A stretch of 64,000 nucleotides of DNA from Oceanimonas doudoroffii (GTDB taxonomy: Bacteria > Pseudomonadota > Gammaproteobacteria > Enterobacterales > Aeromonadaceae), in assembly GCF_002242685.1 (NCBI RefSeq), contig NZ_NBIM01000005.1:1-64000 (forward strand), in the 5' to 3' direction. Position numbers and translations under genes: made by a program. Shown piece by piece: positions 38,645-47,854 of this stretch (within the stretch, counting starts at the first letter, position 1; each line of letters begins with the position of its first letter). Below the pieces are notes generated by a model. The model made no database searches. It was not told the origin of the DNA and worked only from the letters and a program-made list of their open reading frames with translations.

Positions 38645-40903
38645 CTACAGCCCCGCCCGCAGCAGGCCGCCGAGGCCGCGCTCTTCCAGGTAACGACCAA
38701 AGATGCCTTTAAAGGCACCGACATGGCGGTGGCTGAGGGCTTCCTGCAGCAATTTCTGCAACTCGTCGGCCCGGGACTGCCGCACGATGTACTTGATGCG
38801 CATGATATTGCTGTTGTTCATGCTGAAGCGGCGATAGCCCATGGCCATCAGCACCAGTACGCCGATGGGATCCCCCGCCAGCTCGCCACAGATGGATACC
38901 GGCCGGGCGTGCTGGCGTGCCGCATCGATGATCTGCTGCAGGGCCCGCAGCACCGCCGGGTGCAGGGAATCATAGATATCGGCCACCCGGCCATTGTTGC
39001 GATCCACCGCCAGCAGATACTGAGTGAGATCATTGGTACCCACCGACCAGAAGTCCACCAGGGGTGCCAGCTCGGTCAGCTGATACAGCAGCGAAGGCAC
39101 CTCTATCATCACCCCCAGGCTGGGGTAGCGAATAATACCCTGCTCGTCGGCGGTTTCTGCCGACACCTCACGCCAGGCCCGATCCAGCAGCCGCCGCGCC
39201 ACCCTCACCTCCTCCAGGCTGCCGACCATGGGCAGCATGATCGACAGGTTGTCGAGGCCAATGCTGGCCCGAAGCATGGCCTTGAGCTGTACCAGAAAGA
39301 TCTCCGGGTGATCCAGGGTCAGGCGAATGCCGCGCCAGCCGAGAAAGGGGTTTTCCTCGACGATGGGAAAATAAGGCAACTGCTTGTCGCCGCCGACGTC
39401 CAGGGTGCGCATGCACACCGGCTTGCCCACGTAGCTGGTCAGCACGCGGCGGTAGCTGTGCACCTGCTCCTGCTCGGACGGAAAGCGATCCCGCATCATG
39501 AAAGGAATTTCGGTACGGAACAGGCCGACGCCGTCGGCGGCATCGTTCATGGCCACGTCGGCGTCGGCGCTGAGACCGGCATTGAGCAGCAAGGACACCT
39601 GGACGCCATCCAGGGTTCGAGACTGCTCCTTGCGCACGGTGGCGAACAGCTCATCCATCTGAGCCTCTTCGGCGATGACCCGGCGATATTCCTTCAGCAC
39701 CGACGGCGCCGGCTCCACCAGCAGCTCGCCGGTGTAGCCGTCCACCACCAGCTGGCGGTTTTCCAGCAGCTCAAAGGAATGATCGATGCCCATCACCGCC
39801 GGAATGCCCATGGCCTTGGCCAGAATGGCGGCGTGTGAGTTAATGGAGCCCCTGGCCGAGACAATGGCCTTGAGCTTGCTGCGGGGGATCTCGGCGATCA
39901 GAGTGGCGCTGATTTCGTCGGCCACCAAAATAATGGGCTCGGACAGGGACAAGGCCCCGTCGTCTTCATGGATCAACCGGGTCAGCAGGCGCTGGCCCAG
40001 ATCCCGTATGTCGGCGGCGCGTTCGCGCAGGTAAGGATCGGCCATGTTGGCAAACTGGGCGATCTGTTTTTCACAGACCCGTTTGACCGCACTGCCGGCG
40101 GTCCAGCCGTGTTCGATCTCTTCCCGAATCAGGCCGATAAACACCGGATCCTTGAGAATGTACTGGTACACCTCAAACACCGCCATCGACTCGCCCGCCG
40201 GCGACTCCTTGAAACGCAGGGCCATGCCGTCCAGCTCGGCTTCAACCTGCTGCAGCACCTTGTCGAGGCGCTGATGCTGCACTGGCGTGTCCTCGGTGCG
40301 ACGCACCCGTACCCGCTCCAGTTCCACTCGAGGACGCCAAACCCAGGCCTTGCCAATGGCCACCCCGGGCGAGCCGGCCAGGCCCCTGAGCATGCCGTGC
40401 CAGTTACGGGAGCTGAGGTTACCCCTGGCTTCGGCATGGGCGATCACCGTTGCCAGCTGGGCCGCCAGGGTCACCAGAAAGGATTCTTCCCCTTCTTCAA
40501 ACAGGCGCACCTGTTTTTGCTGAACCACCAGCACCCCCAGGGTCTTGCGCTGGTGAATGATGGGGGCGCCCAGAAAGGAGCGAAAGGCGTCTTCGTGAGC
40601 TTCGGGCAGATATTTAAAGCTGGGGTGATGCTGGGCGTCGGCAAGGTTGATCAGCTCTTCCTTTTCACCAATCAGGCCGACGATACCCTCGCCCAGAGGA
40701 ATACGTGCCCGGCCTACCGCTTCGGGGGCCAGGCCGTCGGTGGCGGCCAGCAGATAACCGGGATCGTCGCCACGGCGCAAATAAATGGAGCAGCAGTCCA
40801 CACGCATGACTTGCCGGGTCTGTTGCGCCAGCTCCGACATGGCTTCATTCAGATCGGAGCTGGCGGTAACCCGCTGGACGATTTCTCTCAGTTCCCTTAA
40901 CAC
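38645..40903 (-). CDS. ptsP: phosphoenolpyruvate-protein phosphotransferase of the nitrogen PTS (EI-Ntr)
   Basis: First enzyme of the nitrogen-related PTS, passing phosphate from PEP to NPr (PtsO). The 752 residues have an N-terminal GAF sensor domain (about 15-160) not found in sugar EI, then the EI swivel domain with phosphorylated H357 (GSINSHAAILAK), and the PEP-binding barrel with LRTDVGGDKQL-like MRTLDVGGDKQLPYF and SVGTNDLTQYLLAVDRN. It follows rppH by 17 bp, as in E. coli. Confidence 0.97.
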   Translation of the reverse strand: MLRELREIVQRVTASSDLNEAMSELAQQTRQVMRVDCCSIYLRRGDDPGYLLAATDGLAPEAVGRARIPLGEGIVGLIGEKEELINLADAQHHPSFKYLPEAHEDAFRSFLGAPIIHQRKTLGVLVVQQKQVRLFEEGEESFLVTLAAQLATVIAHAEARGNLSSRNWHGMLRGLAGSPGVAIGKAWVWRPRVELERVRVRRTEDTPVQHQRLDKVLQQVEAELDGMALRFKESPAGESMAVFEVYQYILKDPVFIGLIREEIEHGWTAGSAVKRVCEKQIAQFANMADPYLRERAADIRDLGQRLLTRLIHEDDGALSLSEPIILVADEISATLIAEIPRSKLKAIVSARGSINSHAAILAKAMGIPAVMGIDHSFELLENRQLVVDGYTGELLVEPAPSVLKEYRRVIAEEAQMDELFATVRKEQSRTLDGVQVSLLLNAGLSADADVAMNDAADGVGLFRTEIPFMMRDRFPSEQEQVHSYRRVLTSYVGKPVCMRTLDVGGDKQLPYFPIVEENPFLGWRGIRLTLDHPEIFLVQLKAMLRASIGLDNLSIMLPMVGSLEEVRVARRLLDRAWREVSAETADEQGIIRYPSLGVMIEVPSLLYQLTELAPLVDFWSVGTNDLTQYLLAVDRNNGRVADIYDSLHPAVLRALQQIIDAARQHARPVSICGELAGDPIGVLVLMAMGYRRFSMNNSNIMRIKYIVRQSRADELQKLLQEALSHRHVGAFKGIFGRYLEERGLGGLLRAGL

Positions 40904-40920
40904 TGCCGCACTCCCTGAAA

Positions 40921-41466
40921 CTACCGGTAACGTCTGCGACGCCCCTGCTCCGTTCGCTGACGGCCCTGTTCGGCACGATGCCGCCCCTGTTCCGCCATGA
41001 CGATGGGAGCAAACTCCCGCAACACCCGTCGATATACTTCCCGTTTAAAAGACACCACCTGGCGCACCGGATACCAATAGCTGACCCAGCGCCAGTCATC
41101 AAACTCCGGGTGCCCGTGGCAGCCGAATTCGATGTGTGATTCATGATCCGAGTCCAATCGCAGCAGAAACCATTTCTGCTTCTGACCAATGCACACCGGG
41201 TTGCTGTCCCAGCGTACCAGCCGCTTGGGCAGCTTGTACTTGAGCCAGTGCCGGGTAACCGCCAGCAGGGTAACGTTTTCGGGACGCAGCCCGATTTCCT
41301 CGTACAACTCCCGGTACATGGCCTGCTCGGGAGTCTCCCCCTCGTCCAGCCCCCCCTGGGGAAATTGCCAGGAGTGCTGCCCGTAGCGCCTGGCCCATAA
41401 CACCTGGCCTTTGCGATTGCAGATCACTATGCCTACATTGGGACGAAAACCGTCACCATCTATCAC
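40921..41466 (-). CDS. rppH: RNA 5'-pyrophosphohydrolase RppH
   Basis: Nudix hydrolase that removes pyrophosphate from mRNA 5' ends and so starts RNase E decay. The Nudix box [20 protein letters not shown] is intact, and the block [21 protein letters not shown] matches E. coli. I choose the GTG at 41466 ([10 protein letters not shown], matching E. coli MIDDDGYRPN); a TTG at 41481 would add five residues. The C-terminus is unusual: a basic tail made of three EQGRxR repeats, coded by about 21-bp tandem units at the 3' end. Confidence 0.95.
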   Translation of the reverse strand: MIDGDGFRPNVGIVICNRKGQVLWARRYGQHSWQFPQGGLDEGETPEQAMYRELYEEIGLRPENVTLLAVTRHWLKYKLPKRLVRWDSNPVCIGQKQKWFLLRLDSDHESHIEFGCHGHPEFDDWRWVSYWYPVRQVVSFKREVYRRVLREFAPIVMAEQGRHRAEQGRQRTEQGRRRRYR

Positions 41467-42079
41467 GCAATCACCAGACAAAAAATCTCACATGTTCACG
41501 ATTGTTCCATATTACCCCATTTCCGGCAAATCAAGCCTGCGGCGGCGCAGGGGGTTCTCACTGAATAACTCAAGTTTTTGTCAATAGTTATAAACAAAAA
41601 AAGCCCGGACGCCTCACCGTTTCCCCCAGATCATGTGGATAATACTGTGATAAAGTCGGTATAGCTGTCGATCTCACTTTTCATCCAATACCATACCTTC
41701 TGTGATCAGCATCAAAATAAAAACAAAAAAACATTAATAAACAGTACATTAAAAACATAACACAGGATCGGACTGGATCTTTGATCAGGTCGAAACGCCC
41801 CTGTTTTGATGTTGATAAGTTCTCGAGCTCAAGAATCCATCATCGCAAGGTTATCCACAAAGCGAAGAAAGATTTGCATGGCAGACTCCACTAAAAATCC
41901 TCGCCTTTTTCTTTCCCACGCAAGGAAGGGCAGTTTTTGACGAGGGACGGGCAGTTATCCAGTTTTTCTGTGGATAAGCTTGTGCAACGGCATGTTCATA
42001 CTTGAGTAAAACGGGTATATGATCGTCGACCGCCCCATTCCCTCGGGCGCCGGCCCGCCACGAAAAAGGTGATTAAATT
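41467..42079. promoter_or_regulatory. DnaA-box region between rppH and mutH, DARS2-like
   Basis: This 613-bp gap has no gene. It holds three perfect DnaA boxes (TTATCCACA): 41634-41642 (-), 41851-41859 (+) and 41969-41977 (-). Degenerate boxes lie at 41810-41818 and 41955-41963. An A-rich tract spans about 41700-41760, and six GATC sites lie in about 41629-41787. In E. coli the DnaA-reactivating sequence DARS2, which regenerates ATP-DnaA, lies between the same two genes. The position and boxes together support an orthologous element. It also carries the divergent rppH and mutH promoters. Confidence 0.75.
41955..41977. promoter_or_regulatory. inverted DnaA-box pair, candidate DARS2 core
   Basis: TTATCCA (41955-41961) and its exact complement TGGATAA (41971-41977) face each other across 9 bp. 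The second is part of a perfect DnaA box and the first is part of a box with two mismatches. Closely spaced boxes in opposite orientation are what a DARS core needs to hold DnaA in a form that releases ADP. Confidence 0.6.
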
Positions 42080-42757
42080 TTGAACACCCCCATTTCCCGC
42101 CCCGACAGCGTCGCTACCCTGCTGAACCGCGCCCGGCAACTGGCCGGCCAGCCCCTGGCCGCCCTGGCAACCGAACTTGGCCTGTCGGTGCCGGGCAACC
42201 TGCGCCGGGACAAGGGCTGGATAGGTCAGTTGCTGGAACTGAGCCTGGGGGCCCATGCCGGTTCCAAGCCCGAGCAGGATTTTCCCGAGCTGGGCGTAGA
42301 GCTCAAGACCATTCCGCTGGACGCCAGCGCCCGTCCACTGGAAACCACCTTTGTGTGTGTGGCCCCCCTGCTCGATATTGCCGGCCTGACCTGGGCAACC
42401 AGCAATGTGCGCAACAAGTTGTCCCGCGTGCTGTGGGTACCGGTAATCGGCGATCGGAACACCCCCCCCGGCGCTCGCCTGATAGGCCAGCCGCTGCTGT
42501 GGACACCAAGTGAAGAAGAAGAATGGCTGCTGCGTCAGGACTGGGAAGAGATCATGGAGCTGATAAGCCTCGGCCGAGTGCAGGAGATCACCGCCCGTCA
42601 CGGCCAGGCGCTGCAGCTGCGCCCCAAGGCCGCCAACGGCCGCGCCCTGACCGACGCCATCGGCCCCGATGGCAGCCGCATTCAAACCCGCCCTCGCGGC
42701 TTTTACCTGAAAACCGGATTTACCTCTGCCCTGCTGGCCCGGCATTTTATGCTTTGA
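42080..42757 (+). CDS. mutH: DNA mismatch repair endonuclease MutH
   Basis: Nicks the unmethylated strand at hemimethylated GATC sites after activation by MutS-MutL, so Dam methylation is expected in this organism. The 225 residues keep the catalytic D67, E74 and K76 in [16 protein letters not shown] and the [10 protein letters not shown] block. The start is TTG (42080), with AGGTGA about 8 nt upstream; homologues align there. It is divergent from rppH across the DnaA-box region. Confidence 0.96.
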   Translation: MNTPISRPDSVATLLNRARQLAGQPLAALATELGLSVPGNLRRDKGWIGQLLELSLGAHAGSKPEQDFPELGVELKTIPLDASARPLETTFVCVAPLLDIAGLTWATSNVRNKLSRVLWVPVIGDRNTPPGARLIGQPLLWTPSEEEEWLLRQDWEEIMELISLGRVQEITARHGQALQLRPKAANGRALTDAIGPDGSRIQTRPRGFYLKTGFTSALLARHFML

Positions 42758-42786
42758 GCCCGTGATAGGTGAGGGGTAGCTTGCTG

Positions 42787-42847
42787 ATGAGCAAAGCGAA
42801 TCGCAACATAAAGGGAGCGATGAAATGTTGCAATTCGCTGCGCTCAT
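42787..42847. terminator. long hairpin between mutH and the MFS gene
   Basis: AGCGAATCGCAACAT (42795-42809) pairs with 42825-42839 with one mismatch. The stem extends with ATGAGC (42787-42792) against GCTCAT (42842-42847) across a 2-nt internal loop. It lies between convergent genes. No T-run is present, so it may block or process transcripts rather than act as a simple terminator. A half heptad element (ATAGGTGAGGGGTAG, about 42766-42780) lies just before it. Confidence 0.6.
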
Positions 42848-42854
42848 TGACAAC

Positions 42855-44021
42855 CTACGCAGCCACCGGCTCCCGGGTATTGAGTCGCCAGATCAGCATG
42901 AGGACCAGCAGGATCCAGGGCACGGCGAACAGGTTCAGGCCACTCCAGCCCAGCAGCACTACCCCCTGGCCGGCAAACAGGCTGCCAAGGGCGGCGGCGC
43001 TGAATACCAGAAATTCGTTGATACCCTGCACCCGGGCCTTTTCTGCCGGCCGATAACTAAAGGTCAGCAGGTGGGTGGCGCCGATAAAGGTGAAGTTCCA
43101 GCCCACGCCCAGCCACAGCAGTCCCCACCAGTAGTGCCAGAAGCCGGTGCCGGACAGGTTTACCGCCACACTCAGCAGCAGCGCCCCGCAGCCCCAGAGG
43201 ATCACGTTGCGGGTGCCGAAGCGGCGAATCAGCCGGCCGGTAAAAAAGGACGGCACAAACATGCCCAGCACATGCCACTGGATGACCATGGCGGTGGCGG
43301 GAAAGTCATGATGGTGTCCGTCCATCGCCAGGGGCGTGGCGGTCATCAGCAACACCATAATGCCATAGCCAATCATGCCCGAGGCCACCGCCGCCAGCAG
43401 CAGCGGCTGACGAAACAATTCACCATAGGAGCGCACCCGTTCGCCGGGTTGCAACGGGATCGCCGCCGGCAGCGGCAGCAGCAGGATCAGCAGCAGCGCC
43501 ACCACATAGAGGCCGAGCAGGCCATAAAAGGCGCCGGCATAGGCACTGTCGTCGTGCCAGCCTTGAGACCATACCGCCAGGTTGGGACCAATTACCGCCG
43601 CCAGTATGCCGCCGGCCATCACCAGGCTGATGGCCCGGGCATGCTGGCCGCTGTCGCAGGCTTCCAGCGCCGCAAAACGGTATTGCTGACCTACCCCGAT
43701 GGCGATCCCGGTAAGAAAGGTACCGGCGGCAAACAGCCCCAGGCTGGTCGACAGCAGTCCCTGCAGCGCCACCCAGGCGCCGAGCAGGCCAAACAGGTTG
43801 CCCAGCACAAAGCCCGCCTTGCGCCCCAGCCGCTGCATCAAATGCGCCGCCGGCAGGGTGGCGGCAATCAGGCCGGCGAACTGGCAGGCCACCGGCAGGG
43901 TGATCTGCCAGGCCTGTTCGGCCAGCTGCTGACCGATCAGTGCCGACACCGACACCAGCAGAATATTGCCCGACGCCAGCAACGCCTGGGCAATGGCCAG
44001 CCCCCATACGGTGATCGGCAT
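42855..44021 (-). CDS. MFS-superfamily inner-membrane transporter
   Basis: A 388-residue major-facilitator protein with about 12 membrane helices and a loop 2-3-like basic motif HLMQRLGRKAGFVLG. The middle loop is short, and a second GRLIRRFGTRN motif falls at the symmetric position. Substrate and direction are unknown; drug or metabolite efflux is usual for this type. AAGGAT lies 5 nt before the ATG. It is convergent with mutH and upstream of no related gene. Confidence 0.85.
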   Translation of the reverse strand: MPITVWGLAIAQALLASGNILLVSVSALIGQQLAEQAWQITLPVACQFAGLIAATLPAAHLMQRLGRKAGFVLGNLFGLLGAWVALQGLLSTSLGLFAAGTFLTGIAIGVGQQYRFAALEACDSGQHARAISLVMAGGILAAVIGPNLAVWSQGWHDDSAYAGAFYGLLGLYVVALLLILLLPLPAAIPLQPGERVRSYGELFRQPLLLAAVASGMIGYGIMVLLMTATPLAMDGHHHDFPATAMVIQWHVLGMFVPSFFTGRLIRRFGTRNVILWGCGALLLSVAVNLSGTGFWHYWWGLLWLGVGWNFTFIGATHLLTFSYRPAEKARVQGINEFLVFSAAALGSLFAGQGVVLLGWSGLNLFAVPWILLVLMLIWRLNTREPVAA

Positions 44022-44154
44022 AATAAATCCTTTTTTACATTAGCAACAATTGAAATACCTTACTCCACTCCGCCCTAAAGCAAAAGGCAAGGTTGGCGGA
44101 AAGGAAACCAGAGGTAGCATCAAATGCAGGAAACGAGGACGGGTTAAAAAACAA

Positions 44155-44178
44155 AAAGGCCCGCAAATGCGGGCCTTT
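44155..44178 (-). terminator. terminator of the rpsP-rimM-trmD-rplS operon
   Basis: AAAGGCCCGC (44155-44164) pairs with GCGGGCCTTT (44169-44178) around an AAAT loop, 18 bp past the rplS stop. On the minus strand it is followed by a long T-rich run. Confidence 0.93.
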
Positions 44179-44196
44179 GTCGACAGCCGGTTCGGC

Positions 44197-44550
44197 TTAT
44201 TTGGTGGCGAGACGCTCTTTGATACGAGCAGACTTGCCGGAGCGGTCGCGCAGGTAGTAAAGCTTGGCGCGACGCACGGCGCCACGACGCTTCACTTCCA
44301 CGCTGCCGATCAGCGGGCTGTGAGTCTGGAAGGTACGCTCAACGCCTTCACCGCTGGAGATTTTACGTACGGTGAAAGAAGAGTGCAGACCGCGGTTACG
44401 CTTGGCGATGACTACGCCTTCGTAAGCCTGAAGACGCTCTTTGCCGCCTTCAACTACACGTACCTGTACGCGCACGGTGTCACCCGGACCAAAGTCGGGA
44501 ATGTCGCTGCGCAGTTGTTCTTCTTCAAGCTGCTTGATGATGTTGCTCAT
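44197..44550 (-). CDS. rplS: 50S ribosomal protein L19
   Basis: L19 at the 30S-50S interface, 117 residues, with [24 protein letters not shown] at the start and a basic end [15 protein letters not shown]. It is the last gene of the rpsP-rimM-trmD-rplS operon, 32 bp after trmD, and is followed by a strong terminator. Confidence 0.98.
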   Translation of the reverse strand: MSNIIKQLEEEQLRSDIPDFGPGDTVRVQVRVVEGGKERLQAYEGVVIAKRNRGLHSSFTVRKISSGEGVERTFQTHSPLIGSVEVKRRGAVRRAKLYYLRDRSGKSARIKERLATK

Positions 44551-44582
44551 GATATTTCCTTACCTAGGGTAAACTGAAAACT

Positions 44583-45329
44583 CTACTGCTTGTCCTGCTG
44601 TTCGCGGACAAATTGGGCAAGAAGCTGTTCTTGCTCGTCAGTCAGAGCTAGGTTGTGAAGCAGTTCCGGCCTTCTCGACCAGGTACGGCCCAATGACTGC
44701 TGCATTCTCCAGCGCGCTATGTCTGCGTGGTTGCCACTGAGCAACACGTTGGGAACGGCCATTCCCTCCAGTTGCTCGGGACGCGTGTAGTGAGGATGAT
44801 CCAGCAAACCTTCACTGAAGGAATCCTGCTCCGCACTGGCCATGTCACCCAATACGCCGGGCACCAGACGGGCCACCGCATCAATCAGCACCATGGCCGG
44901 CAATTCGCCGCCACTGAGCACGTAGTCGCCCACCGACCATTCTTCGTCGATATCGGCTTCAATGACGCGCTCGTCCACACCTTCATAACGTCCGGCCACC
45001 AGGATCAATTTTTCCTGTTGTGCCAGTTCGCATACACCCTGCTGATCCAGCTTGCGGCCCTGGGGGGAAAGGTAAATCACCTTGGCGCCCTCGCCCGCCG
45101 CTGCCCGCGCCGCCGCTATGGCGTCGCGCAATGGTTGCACCATCATCAGCATGCCCGGTCCGCCCCCGTAGGGTCTGTCGTCGACAGTGCGGTGTTTGTC
45201 CCGGGTGAAATCCCGTGGATTCCAGCTTTCAAATGTCAGCAGGCCTTCTTTCACGGCCCTACCGGTGACCCCGTAGTCACTGACTGCCCGGAACATCTCC
45301 GGGAAGAGGCTGACGACCCCTATCCACAT
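44583..45329 (-). CDS. trmD: tRNA (guanine-N1-)-methyltransferase TrmD
   Basis: Makes m1G37 in tRNAs for Leu, Pro and Arg, which prevents +1 frameshifting. The 248-residue SPOUT enzyme has the knot motifs [11 protein letters not shown] and [13 protein letters not shown] and the [10 protein letters not shown] block. It is the third gene of the rpsP operon, between rimM and rplS. Confidence 0.98.
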   Translation of the reverse strand: MWIGVVSLFPEMFRAVSDYGVTGRAVKEGLLTFESWNPRDFTRDKHRTVDDRPYGGGPGMLMMVQPLRDAIAAARAAAGEGAKVIYLSPQGRKLDQQGVCELAQQEKLILVAGRYEGVDERVIEADIDEEWSVGDYVLSGGELPAMVLIDAVARLVPGVLGDMASAEQDSFSEGLLDHPHYTRPEQLEGMAVPNVLLSGNHADIARWRMQQSLGRTWSRRPELLHNLALTDEQEQLLAQFVREQQDKQ

Positions 45330-45356
45330 GATTCTCTCCGTGCAGGGCTACCGGGA

Positions 45357-45878
45357 TTAAAAATCCGGATCCCACTCTACTTCAATGATCCTGTCCTGAA
45401 TGTTCACGGACTTGATCACCTGTTGCTCCAGAAACGGAATCAACCGTTCCCGTTGACCAAATGCATCGTTGGCATTGGCTTTGACCACCAGCACGTCGTT
45501 GGAGCCGGTTTCCATCAGCTGAGACACCACACCGAAGTCGTAACCCCGAGTGTTGCTCACACGACAACCGACCAGATCGCGCCAGTAAAATTCATCCGCC
45601 GGCAGCGAGGGCAGAGCCTCGGCGCTGACTGCGATGTCGGCACCGGTCAGTGCCTGGGCCTGTTCGCGCTGGTCGATATCGGCCAGTTTGCAAATCAGGC
45701 TCTTGTTGTGGCGCTTCCATCCAGAAACCTGAATTTCACGCCAGCCTTTGCCATCTCTTACCAGCCAGGGCTGATAATCGAAAATGCCATCGGGCTGTTC
45801 GGTAAAGGAGTTGACTTTCAACCAGCCCTTGATGCCGTAAACGGCGCCCAGGCGGCCTACTATGACAGGTTCACTCAC
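45357..45878 (-). CDS. rimM: ribosome maturation factor RimM
   Basis: Assists assembly of the 30S head and binds S19. The 173 residues have the N-terminal RimM barrel ([18 protein letters not shown]) and a C-terminal PRC-barrel domain ([25 protein letters not shown]). It is the second gene of the rpsP operon, with 23-27 bp gaps to its neighbours. Confidence 0.97.
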   Translation of the reverse strand: MSEPVIVGRLGAVYGIKGWLKVNSFTEQPDGIFDYQPWLVRDGKGWREIQVSGWKRHNKSLICKLADIDQREQAQALTGADIAVSAEALPSLPADEFYWRDLVGCRVSNTRGYDFGVVSQLMETGSNDVLVVKANANDAFGQRERLIPFLEQQVIKSVNIQDRIIEVEWDPDF

Positions 45879-45901
45879 CTTACACTCCTCGCCCGGCCGG
45901 C

Positions 45902-46153
45902 TCAGGCAGCGGCTTTGGAAGCGTCTTTGACCAGTTTGGCCACGCGCTCGGAAAGGCTTGCACCCTGGGCTACCCAGTGGTTGATGCGCTCCAGGTCCAG
46001 ACGCAGTTTTTCTGCCTGACCAGCGGCGATCGGGTTGAAGAAGCCTACTTTCTCGATGAAACGACCATCGCGAGCGTAGCGGCTGTCAGCAACTACTACT
46101 TGGTAGAACGGACGCTTTTTCGCGCCACCACGTTGTAAACGAATGGTTACCAT
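45902..46153 (-). CDS. rpsP: 30S ribosomal protein S16
   Basis: S16, 83 residues, opening [29 protein letters not shown] and with the usual [11 protein letters not shown] block. It is the first gene of the rpsP-rimM-trmD-rplS operon. Upstream are a promoter and two small hairpins in the leader (TTAAAATAA region and GGTTCGC/GCGAACC, about 46182-46221). Confidence 0.98.
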   Translation of the reverse strand: MVTIRLQRGGAKKRPFYQVVVADSRYARDGRFIEKVGFFNPIAAGQAEKLRLDLERINHWVAQGASLSERVAKLVKDASKAAA

Positions 46154-46225
46154 ACCGTCCTCTATTCACTTGAAACAAACAAGGTTCGCGAACAATGCGA
46201 ACCCCGGCTTAAAATAAGCCGCGCA

Positions 46226-46253
46226 ATTGTACTCCGATCAGGTGAGAATGCAA
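46226..46253 (-). promoter_or_regulatory. promoter of the rpsP operon
   Basis: On the minus strand TACAAT (46226-46231) lies 16 bp from TTGCAT (46248-46253) and is followed by a GCGC-type discriminator, as expected for a growth-rate-controlled ribosomal promoter. It lies in the gap between ffh and rpsP. Confidence 0.6.
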
Positions 46254-46314
46254 CCAAAAGGGGTGCGCGACCCGTGTTTGCCACCGGCCAGGCCGGCGAC
46301 AAATTCGTGGTGGC

Positions 46315-47709
46315 TCAGAACGGGCCGCGACGGCCGCCGCCGCCCATGCCGCCCATGCCGCCCGGCCCCATCATGCCCTGCATCTGGCTCATCATCTTGC
46401 GCATGCCGCCCTTGCCGGACATTTTCTTCATCATTTTCTGCATCTGGGTGAACTGCTTGAGCAGCTTGTTCACTTCCTGCACCTCGGTGCCGGAGCCCAG
46501 GGCGATACGGCGCTTGCGACTGCCCTTGATCAACTCGGGATGGCGACGCTCCTTGGGCGTCATAGAATTGATGATGGCTTCCATGCGCACGGTGAGCTTG
46601 TCGTTGACCTGATCCTTGACGTTGTCGGGCAGCTGATTCATGCCCGGCAGCTTGTCCATCAGGCTCATCATACCGCCCATGCTGCGCATCTGCACCAGCT
46701 GGTCACGGAAGTCTTCCAGATCAAAGCCCTTGCCCTTCTTGAGCTTCTGGGCCATCTCGGCGGCCTTGTCCTTGTCCACCGAGCGTTCCATCTGATCGAT
46801 CAGCGACAACACGTCGCCCATACCCAGAATGCGTGAGGCCACCCGGTCCGGGTGGAAAGGCTCGAGGGCATCGACCTTTTCGCCCATACCGATGAACTTG
46901 ATTGGCTTGCCGGTAATATGACGCACCGACAGGGCGGCACCGCCCCGGGCGTCACCGTCGGCCTTGGTAAGAATGACGCCGGTAAGCGGCAGCGCCTCGC
47001 TGAAGGCCTTGGCGGTGTTGGCGGCGTCCTGACCGGTCATGGCGTCGACCACGAACAGGGTTTCCACCGGATCGACGGCGGCGTGCAGCTGCTGGATCTC
47101 GGCCATCATGTCTTCGTCGACATGCAGGCGGCCGGCGGTATCCACCAGCACCACGTCAAAGAATTTCTTGCGGGCGTGCTCCACCGCGTTGCGGCCAATA
47201 TCCACCGGCTTCTGGCTGACATCACTGGGGAAGCATTCCACCTCCAGATCCGCCGCCAGGGTCTCGAGCTGCTTGATCGCCGCCGGGCGGTAGACGTCGG
47301 CACTGACCACCAGCACCTTTTTCTTGTGGCGCTCCTTCAGGTATTTGGCCAGCTTGCCCACCGAGGTGGTTTTACCGGCACCCTGCAGGCCCGCCATCAG
47401 CACCACCGCCGGCGGACTCACCGCCAGATCGAGGGCCTCGTTGGCCTCGCCCATCACCGCCACCAGCTCGGCGTTGACGATCTTGATAAAGGCCTGGCCC
47501 GGGCTCAGGGACTTGGAGACCTCCTGGCCCACCGCCCGCTCCTTGACCCGGTTGACGAACTCGCGCACCACCGGCAGGGCCACGTCGGCCTCGAGCAGGG
47601 CCATGCGCACTTCGCGCAGGGTTTCCTTGATGTTGTCTTCGGTCAGGCGTCCGCGACCACTGATGTTCTTCAGCGTGCGCGACAGTCTTTCGGTGAGATT
47701 CTCAAACAT
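46315..47709 (-). CDS. ffh: signal recognition particle GTPase Ffh
   Basis: Protein part of the SRP, which with 4.5S RNA brings inner-membrane proteins to FtsY. The 464 residues have the N and G domains (GLQGAGKTTSVGKLA near 106, DTAGRLHVDE) and a Met-rich M domain that ends in a Gly-Met run (MMGPGGMGGMGGGG). I start at MFENLTERLSRTL; an ATG five codons upstream is in frame. It is divergent from ypjD, and a TATACT -10-like box lies at 47743-47748 on the minus strand. Confidence 0.97.
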   Translation of the reverse strand: MFENLTERLSRTLKNISGRGRLTEDNIKETLREVRMALLEADVALPVVREFVNRVKERAVGQEVSKSLSPGQAFIKIVNAELVAVMGEANEALDLAVSPPAVVLMAGLQGAGKTTSVGKLAKYLKERHKKKVLVVSADVYRPAAIKQLETLAADLEVECFPSDVSQKPVDIGRNAVEHARKKFFDVVLVDTAGRLHVDEDMMAEIQQLHAAVDPVETLFVVDAMTGQDAANTAKAFSEALPLTGVILTKADGDARGGAALSVRHITGKPIKFIGMGEKVDALEPFHPDRVASRILGMGDVLSLIDQMERSVDKDKAAEMAQKLKKGKGFDLEDFRDQLVQMRSMGGMMSLMDKLPGMNQLPDNVKDQVNDKLTVRMEAIINSMTPKERRHPELIKGSRKRRIALGSGTEVQEVNKLLKQFTQMQKMMKKMSGKGGMRKMMSQMQGMMGPGGMGGMGGGGRRGPF

Positions 47710-47854
47710 GAACTGCGTCCGCAAATGGCGAAAATTGCGACCAGTATAACCAAGTTGCGCGCCGAACTTAAGCGAACCCCGCTAGCGATGGGCGAGTCCT
47801 TGAGGGTATACTGCCCTTTCCTTTTATATTTCCGATAAATGGCTGACATTCATT

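Noticed and set aside
38522..38700. Small plus-strand frame starting MNEHCCFAGR
   Set aside because: No ribosome site, Arg-rich composition and overlap with the end of ptsP.
41467..42079. Chromosomal replication origin oriC
   Set aside because: DnaA boxes, A-rich DNA and GATC sites look origin-like, but the flanking genes are not the usual oriC neighbours (dnaA, mnmG, mioC), the classical 13-mer array is not clear, and DARS2 lies at this place in E. coli.
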